From Narthecium ossifragum (Eukaryota > Streptophyta > Magnoliopsida > Dioscoreales > Nartheciaceae), in the NCBI GenBank assembly GCA_963920575.1, contig OY986975.1, positions 19,375,897 through 19,439,896 of the forward strand: a stretch of 64,000 nt of DNA, in the 5' to 3' direction. Shown in pieces: positions 57,011 through 64,000 of the stretch. How positions within the stretch are numbered: the first letter of the stretch is position 1; each line of letters begins with the position of its first letter. The position numbers and the translations under genes are program-made. The notes beneath the pieces are model-generated. The model was not told the DNA's origin. It worked only from the letters and a program-made list of their open reading frames with translations, and did no database searches.

Positions 57011-57146
57011 AACAATGTCTTATATACCTATGGATGCCACATACAAGCCTATATGTTCTCATAATTATGCCATCATGACAGTGAAGACTTTTTACTTCAG
57101 GGAAAAGAGAAATAAGGTAGAGTTAAAATACAGAATGCACCTTTTG

Positions 57147-57291
57147 TTTCACAATTATCAAATAAATATAGGCTTTTTACAGCCTATGACCACAGTAGAT
57201 GAAGTGATTCACCAATTAGCAATCATAGGAACAAGGATTCGAGCGATGTGCTGCCCTATCACCCAATCAATCTTTCACAATTATCAAATAA
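57147..57291. repeat. 19-bp direct repeat flanking a 107-bp segment
   Basis: TTTCACAATTATCAAATAA is at 57147-57165 and exactly again at 57273-57291. This has the form of a target duplication around a small retroposed insert, but the insert has no A-tail and I cannot classify it. Confidence 0.6.
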
Positions 57292-58019
57292 GGTTCAGAA
57301 CTTTCTGGCCGGGTTCGGGCCATGAAGGATCCGAACCCGAATCCATTATGGAAAGGAGGTTATATTTCTAGTTTTGTGGTTTTATCATGACCAGGGTCTG
57401 GCCTAGTGGCAACCAGGTATATTTAGTTTTTAGTTTCAGTTCTCCACTAAAGTCTTTAATTGGTGGAACCTTTCATAATAATTAAGCGTGGATTTGCCAT
57501 CAGATTTGATTTCAACCAATATCTGTTTTAAATTTATTCCATCACTATCTTGAATATATACCTTTCAAGGCAAATTCATGATTAAGAAAGCGCAAAGCTT
57601 AAGTCCAATTCAGTACTCTTTCAATTTTAACCCTTCAATTTATGGTGGCATCACTGCAAAATACATCTAACATGGCTCACCAAAGTTTCCGGTGCACTCC
57701 GCTTTGAATCAAGACTTAATACTAAATTCTAAATTATAAACAAGAACAATATCAGAAAAGCAAACGACTAATCTTCTTTAGCATATAGATTCGAGTTTTC
57801 ATCTTTAGTTTAGCATATAGATTCGAGTTTTGATCTTTAGTGGTTAAAATTCTCTCCGGTGAATTAGTTATAGTTTTTAGATTGTGTGACATAATTAATA
57901 TAGTATCAGAGAAAAAGTCATTGATTTGAATAGCACATTATCGCCTGTCTTATTCACAACAATGAAGGGAAGCAGGAGTTAAGTCTCAAGCAATTTATTA
58001 GGAGCAGTGATATTTAGCC
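57292..58019. other. Spacer, nothing recognised
   Basis: A small GGTTCGGGCC/GGATCCGAACCCG inverted motif at about 57311-57346 and a 30-bp duplication (AGCATATAGATTCGAGTTTT) at about 57781 and 57813. No gene. Confidence 0.5.
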
Positions 58020-58978
58020 AACCCCATGTGTGGTTGGCTAAATTCCAACCCGATGTCACAGCATAAATTTGCACACGTGTAGAATTTCAATATGTCTTTT
58101 TTGAGATTTATGACATGGGTAGGCATACATATATAGATAATGACGTGACACAGTCATACACATCAATGCATTTCCATGCGGACCCAGTTATATTAGTATA
58201 ATAATATTATTTTAACATTAATAAAATATTATAAAATAAATAAAATTTTGCATGATGTGGACCAATCATGATATGACACATGACATGTGGATCCACTTAT
58301 ATTAATTTTTTTTATTATAATAACATATTAATAATATGATTTAATACACTACGCACATGAAAGTGTTTATATGCGCGCAAAAGTTTTTCTACACTCATAA
58401 AAACGCATACAAAAATATTTGCACGTAGAAAAACAAATATGCACAAAAATGTTGCTACGCATGCAAAATTTTTTATACCCTCACGAAAATATTTGCATAC
58501 GTTTTTAGAAGCGCATAAAAAATCTACTCGTTTAATAACATTTTCCTACGAGTAGTGTATTAAATAATATAAATAACATGTTATTATAATAAAATATCAA
58601 TATAAGTGGGTCCCACATGCTACATGTTATACCATGATTGGTCCACATCATGTAAAAAGTTCTATTTTTATATTATTTTAATAATATATATTAAAATAAT
58701 AATATAAATAAGCCCGTATGATGTTACATAGATTGCATAATTATGCCATTTCACCATGCCATGTGGCATGGCTCATGCCATATTCTATCCGATGGTAATT
58801 CTAAAATAAATATTTTTATATCATACCTTGAAACATCAAAAAAAAAAAAAAATCTTACTCGATGCTGATAAAAATGGGGATAGAAATCGAACTGGGATGG
58901 GGTAAAGCTTATCCCCAAAACACCGGTTATCCTATCTTTCCCTATTCCACCAACCCCATTATGTTTAGAGATTTTTGT
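58020..58978. repeat. AT-rich foldback (MITE-like) element, copy 2
   Basis: A long imperfect inverted repeat centred near 58440, with arms about 58180-58375 and 58510-58725. The arms share CCACTTATATTA, ATGTGGACCAATCATG and AATAATATTA blocks with copy 1 at 890-2070. The right flank (CTTACTCGAT...GGGGATAGAAATCG...TATCCCC) matches the left flank of copy 1 in reverse complement, so the two lie in opposite orientation. Confidence 0.7.
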
Positions 58979-59123
58979 GGCGTTTGGTTACGGGATAAGC
59001 TATTCCGGATTTAGATATTTCTGAAATTAGTATGTTAGAATTAGTATGGTATTTGGTTGCAATCCCGGAATAAGATGAGCTAATTCTGGAATTGGAGACA
59101 AGGATTCCCCAACCAAACGGGCC
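58979..59123. mobile_element. Small MITE-like element
   Basis: About 145 bp bounded by GGCGTTTGGTT and AACCAAACGGGCC, with GGGATAAGC and GGAATAAG motifs inside. No target duplication was settled. The ends resemble those of the MITE at 53547, but the interior is different. Confidence 0.6.
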
Positions 59124-60917
59124 TAATGTTCAAAAACAGCTACTTATGTACGTGAATCTCTTCTAAAAAGAATACAAATATAGCTAAGAAATTATTGATA
59201 GTGATTACCAGTGCAATTTTCTTAACACCCAAAAGAATTCTTCATTTTAAACAAAACAAGCCAAAATGACATTGTACAATTAGGAAAGCAAACTACATTA
59301 ATGTACCTATCTTTTCCTTGTATCATGTGCTACTATAATACATACCAACTAAACAAAAAATCAACTAATATTACAAACAATCAAACAAACAGATAATGCT
59401 AATATTGTATCAACTGATGCAACATCAACTGATAAACAACATCAACCGACCTCTAAACAAATCAAGATTAACACCATAATGCAAACACCATTTGAACCTT
59501 TGAAAAAGAGATGTGAGCGCCCTTTAACTTTTTTTTACAAAACCTGATTCTTTCAACTAAAGAAAATAAATGACGATTCAATGATCAAACAGAATATTAT
59601 TTTTCTGTAATATAGTAAAATAACTGCTGAGTAGTACAACAGACTTCATCTGTGAGGATCTAGAAGCATCTGCGAGATCCGGAATCATACACACTCGAAG
59701 ACCATTCCTTTTGGAAGAATTTGCATCGCCTGAAATGGATTTCAGCAGAAAGTAAAATATTAGTCTCTATCAAGGAAGAATCTACCACGTAAGCATAATT
59801 GCTGGAATTAGAAAAATCTCATTATCAGAGTAACTGATTCCTTTTTCATGTCTACTCAAGGAGGCAAGAAAATATGAAGTCTCTTGGACTATCAAAAGAT
59901 AAACCAAGATAAAACATTGACGGAGCAAAAAAAAGGCATTTGCTACTCAGGATCACAAGCTAGAAAAGGAAGAAAGCCACTTATTGTGGTCAGGTATGGA
60001 ACAACATGTCCCAGTGAACCAGAATGCTTGACAGCCATGTCAAAAAGCAAAATGGAAGTAGCTGATGTTGCAATAAGCATAATGTAGAACCCGAAAGTGA
60101 AACGACATCTGGAAGAGAGAGCAATTGATCATGATATATGGTAAAAGCTATTCTAGTCTCCCTCTTCAAGAGAAAAGCTAGATACACTTTTATCTGCTGT
60201 GTGACAGTTAACATTTTGCAACCAGGCTTGCTATTCCTGCATGACAAGACTCGTTTGAGGAAATAAAACTGGTTATTCACATGTGTTCTATATGAATGCC
60301 ACATGCAAGCCTGTTTTTAGTCACTACCACTATGAGGCAATCAATAAATCCAACTTACTTTTGCTTGATGGCTTTAGAAAACGGACATAAAGAAATCAAA
60401 CATAATAATGCTGACATATGGTTTGAATGACAGTCAAGAAGACTGAAAAGAATAGATACATGAGCCAGAGGTTGTATGATCCACAGTGCAAAATTCACGA
60501 ATTGAACACATAATGGTTGATCTAATCGTGAAACTTATCCAACTTATAACGCAATACTCAATGGGCCTTTCCTCTTTGCCATTCTGATAGTGAAGCTTTA
60601 CACTTCTGTTTAAATCTCATTCATACTTTAGCTGCAAAGCCTCATGCCTTCAATCTTTAATTATCCAAGTCCTCGTTCGTCCTTCAGTCAGTTGGCATAT
60701 ACCACAATACTAGGACCATTTTTAAGTATTTGAGCAAAATAAAGTACAACTTTTGATATTGGATTGCAGATAGGGACCATTTCAAGTATTTGACTTTGAA
60801 AGCTGTCAAATTTTCAGGCAAATATGGTAAATATAGCTCTTTGGATGTAAGTTAAAGAGAGCATTGAGCAAACAAAAAAGATGGAATTGAGCATACCTCA
60901 AACATGCATATCATTCT
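59124..60917 (-). other. 3' flank of the small membrane-protein gene, including the duplicated block
   Basis: No gene supported. 59940-60315 is the source or sister of the duplicate at 54680-57080. The segment 59400-59460 carries TGCATCAACTGATG-like repeats akin to the MITE at 53547. Confidence 0.55.
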
Positions 60918-62747
60918 TCAATCTCGAAGACCAAGCTCAAGCTCAAGCTCATCATCTTCTTCAAAGAGTCTTAAAAGACGAGCATGTTGTTCTTCCCTCT
61001 TCTTTTTCTGCCACATTTTGAATAGGAGAAAAGACAATCCCACAACTACAGCCGCGGCGAGGCATATGATGAGTACCTCCGTCCCAGTACCTTTTCTAGA
61101 AGTAGAATGGGCATCGTCCTTCGATGCATCTTTCAAAGTTGGTTGACTGTCACCCAAACCTAACAAGATAGCAAACATTACCTTGCAGCATAGCATATAG
61201 AGTATCCACAGCATGGCAAAGAAACTAGATCTTAGTACCTCTACACATGAACCTGATTCCAATAGAGCGGTTTGAAGGAAGGTCCTATCCTACGTATGAT
61301 GTAAACACATCCGTATAGGGAGTTCAAGTCTTACAATCATACTTTTAGATATAATATCTTCTTCTTTTCACACATATCCAGCAACATTAAAGATAGAAAA
61401 AAGTTAAGCATAGTTTACTGAAGGAGAAATATCTGGCTGAATGATCATACAGAGCACACAGGTCATTCTTAAGCCTAAAAGAGGCAGGTCATGACACAAA
61501 CATACGACACATACACGTAGTGATAAACTTACATTATGTTATATATTTTGAGCACAAAATTTGCATCTATTCTCACATGGAACACCCAATGTCTAGAATC
61601 CAACTTACAAGACGGACTTTGCCTTTTGGTATTCATTGCCAAATACTGACCTAAGAAGATATTCTACACTCTACTATATCCTAGCACCTGGCAACCTCAT
61701 TACTTTGAGCTAAAAGCAAAGGTAAAGATGCCGTCACATTTATATGCATCATAAAGCTGCTGATACTATCCGTGATTGACCAAGAGCAAATAACAAAAAC
61801 TCCAGTACATATGACCTAGATCTACCCAACATGAGATCACATACTCATATTTGTGTCATCATCATGAAAGAAGTAGTAAACATTCAGCTGCATCATGAAG
61901 CTAGTGATACTGCATATGATTAGTGGAAAGAAATAACAAGAACTCCAAGAGGCATTAGCTAGATCCAAATAACACAAGATCTAGTGTCCACATTACAATC
62001 TTCAGGATCAGCCCTCCAAAAGATGGAACTAAGATCCTAGGCCAAGTAATAAGGAATTTTAGGTTAAAGGCCAAACATTATTGCTAGAACCTTATCTTAA
62101 CAACTAGAATTAACTCAAGTGATTTCTACCATACGGTTCAGCAATTTCATTCACCCAAGTGCTCAGGGAAGGGCCCAAAAGATGAGCATTCAACTACATC
62201 AGAGGTTATTTGCCATTTAAACATACATTCTTCGATAGGGCTAGGTCACTTAGTTCTGGCATGCTGGATTACAGCTTCTGCACAAGGCTGCCAAGCGATC
62301 TCGGAATACAGAATCAATCAAATTGCCAGATGAGCACTTTTCTCGATTCTTACCAAACGAATTGTGGAAAAATAAGATAATACCTGAATCAGATCAGATC
62401 TAAGAACAGAAAGAACCCTAAAAACATATAATTTGGACAAATTAATGGAAAAGAGAAACTTCAAATGGCCATACATTATCGAAATTTCCAAGAAACCCAC
62501 CAAATGGATCAAAAAAGAAAGAAACCAGAACAATTCCAACTAAATTTACCAATAAGATCCGAGACTCTACACGGATCTAGAGAGCGAATACATCAAATCA
62601 ATATCACGGAAACAAACCGCTAAAAGAGCATCAGATTAGATCGCGGCGGAGGAGGACTTGCATACCTGAGACTATTTGGAACAAGATCGAGGCGAGGAAG
62701 AGGACGAGGAGGCGATTCGATCTCAACCCACCTATTTCTCCACTCAT
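60918..62747 (-). CDS. Small signal-peptide plus single-TM plant protein
   Basis: Two exons on the minus strand, 62747-62666 and 61159-60918 (GT-AG, phase 1), giving 107 residues. Residues 11-27 (NRLLVLFLASILFQIVS) form a signal-peptide core. 29-54 is a short, polar luminal or extracellular part. 56-74 is a membrane segment (VLIICLAAAVVVGLSFLLF). A basic stop-transfer stretch KMWQKKKR follows, and the acidic tail ends FEEDDELELELGLRD. This is a type I topology. I have the impression of a conserved uncharacterised plant family with this C-terminus but know no function. An ATG in the intron at 61262 would give a different N-terminus, but the spliced form has the better signal peptide. Confidence 0.8.
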
Positions 62748-64000
62748 TTCTCTCTCTCTTCTCGCAGTGTTCTTGCGCTCTTTTTTTTGGGCTGGAAAAA
62801 TTAGAAAACCGAAATATAAAAATACCAAAAAGGAATTTAAAGTTGGGAGTTCCGAGAAGTGGCCCTCAATGGCTCTCATCCCATGCTCGTTATTTTGTGG
62901 GTGAAGATGGGGTCCACGTATCCGACGGCTGTGATTAGATTTCTATGTCCCCGAGATTCTTGCGTTTGATCGCGTCGGCTGGGCGATTGGCGGGCGTAAC
63001 CCGATAATCCGATACTTATCGGACCCGAAACACGATGTCCCTGATCCTCTACTCATGCTCATAGAATGGACTTGCTTATTGGATTCGGATCCTCTAGAGA
63101 CCTTGGGTCAGGCCGGATGACAGCCCCTAGCTAGTAGCCTAGTAAAATGTTCTGAAGACTATGAGTCTTGGAACCATTCCCTTGTTTTTGCTTAATAAAT
63201 CTACACAATAGCGAGAGTTGAGATCCCATCAAAGGATACCAGATAAGCCATCAACGCCAAGTTCTTGATTTCTTGGCTGGTAAGACACATCTGCTCCAGT
63301 GATCTCCAATCATTTTATTGATTCTATTTTGATTTAATCCTAACATGGGTTCTTGCATCATGGTCGGCTGTTCACAATTGCTGCTGGTTGTGATCTTCTA
63401 GTTAAATGCAGTCAAACATGTCATTAGATTGATTCGATAGTCTTTATCTTATACTATGTTAAATTTTTTTTTAATTTAAAATTTTCACTTATGGATGATG
63501 ATTGGGAAAAAATTTTCGAAGAAGGAGAATAACTAGGGTGATATGTGGATTGAAAGAAGAATGGAAAATGTCCAAGAGGGCACAATCTATTGTTAAAATT
63601 GGCATCTTTGCGAAGAGCAGTGGTTGGAAATGAGCTGATTTGGGAGACAGTAAGCTTGAAATGATTGTTAGGTTTCTTTGACTAATAGGATTTCAAGGAG
63701 GAGATTACTGCTAGATAAATAATGTCTACTATCGAATGGGAGGGTTTATCTTGTCTGATATGTGTTTGAAGCTCATCTGCTCATGTTAGTGATTTCCTGA
63801 TGATAACTTTAATCTACTTGAAGCTATTTTTGTGGTTTCGTGATTTGGTGATAACTTTTGTGTTTTTCTTGACGAATTAGAGATGTTTTCCTCATGTTAC
63901 AAGGATTTGATGGGTTCTCTTTTCTGCAAATGATCAACATTGGAGTTTGGAGGAAATGCACCCTCCTTTGACATTACATAGGCATCCAATCTGTGTTGAA
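62748..64000. other. Promoter side of membrane-protein gene and distal intergenic DNA
   Basis: A TATATTT-like motif on the minus strand at about 62813 and a CT-rich leader may belong to the gene ending at 60918. Beyond 62900 I see no gene. A small GATTATCGGGTT...AACCCGATAATC-type motif lies near 63000. Confidence 0.45.

Larger units (their letters stand above)
54680..57080. repeat. Diverged duplicate of the 3' flank of the small membrane-protein gene
   Basis: 54680-54913, 55737-55860 and about 57020-57060 match, in order, 59940-60170, 60165-60262 and about 60289-60315. The copy is interrupted by a solo LTR (54914-55731) and by an unrelated insertion (about 55865-57010). Confidence 0.75.

Noticed and set aside
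61160..61262. Upstream extension of the membrane-protein exon into the preceding intron (start at 61262)
   Set aside because: The spliced version joins in phase to an exon with a good signal peptide and a proper donor/acceptor pair.

Overview
The window is nuclear DNA from a flowering plant. Genes have GT-AG introns, there is a DYW-class PPR gene and an AGAMOUS-clade MADS-box gene, and most of the space is taken up by nested plant transposons (MULE, Ty3/gypsy, Ty1/copia, PIF/Harbinger, LINE, MITE-like). A monocot is possible, given the GC-rich 5' end of the CXIP4 gene and a D-class-like MADS protein, but I cannot fix the species. Exon coordinates below were joined by hand from splice sites and reading phase.

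Layout. 1-6200 holds CG-palindrome clusters, an AT-rich foldback element and a 5'-truncated LINE (minus strand) abutting a scrap of gypsy LTR. 6212-6460 encodes a small lysine-rich protein ending in a CaaX box. 7305-20950 is one Mutator-like element (MULE) with long terminal inverted repeats and a target-site duplication. It carries a wrecked mudrA-like transposase (minus) and an intact, convergent GRF zinc-finger gene (plus). An 8.1-kb Athila-like LTR retrotransposon (10115-18205, target duplication CCAAC) sits inside the transposase gene. 21366-28073 (minus) is a seven-exon STAR/KH RNA-binding protein gene. 29593 to about 31650 is an internally deleted gypsy element whose LTR runs straight into integrase. 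It is followed by an orphan TCTP exon and a decayed copy of part of the nearby CXIP4 gene. About 33780-38125 is a PIF/Harbinger remnant split by a 2653-bp solo LTR (target duplication CCGAA); its right end lies about 350 bp from the start of the intact CXIP4 gene (38480-39529). 42597-44633 is an intronless DYW PPR gene, convergent with a seven-exon SEEDSTICK-like MADS-box gene (45652-50216, minus). The MADS upstream region contains GA tracts, a TATA-like box and a LINE tail with 19-bp target repeats. 52300-59125 is repeat-rich, with MITEs, an 818-bp copia-type solo LTR and a second foldback element. 60918-62747 (minus) encodes a small signal-peptide plus single-membrane-segment protein, part of whose 3' flank is duplicated around 54680.

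The host genes (CaaX protein, KH/STAR, CXIP4, PPR-DYW, MADS, small membrane protein) have no evident common pathway. The coherent systems here are the transposons and the order in which they nested. The items I think most deserve a second look are the two-gene MULE with a GRF zinc-finger partner, and the recurrence of clustered CG-centred palindromes inside otherwise unrelated LTRs.
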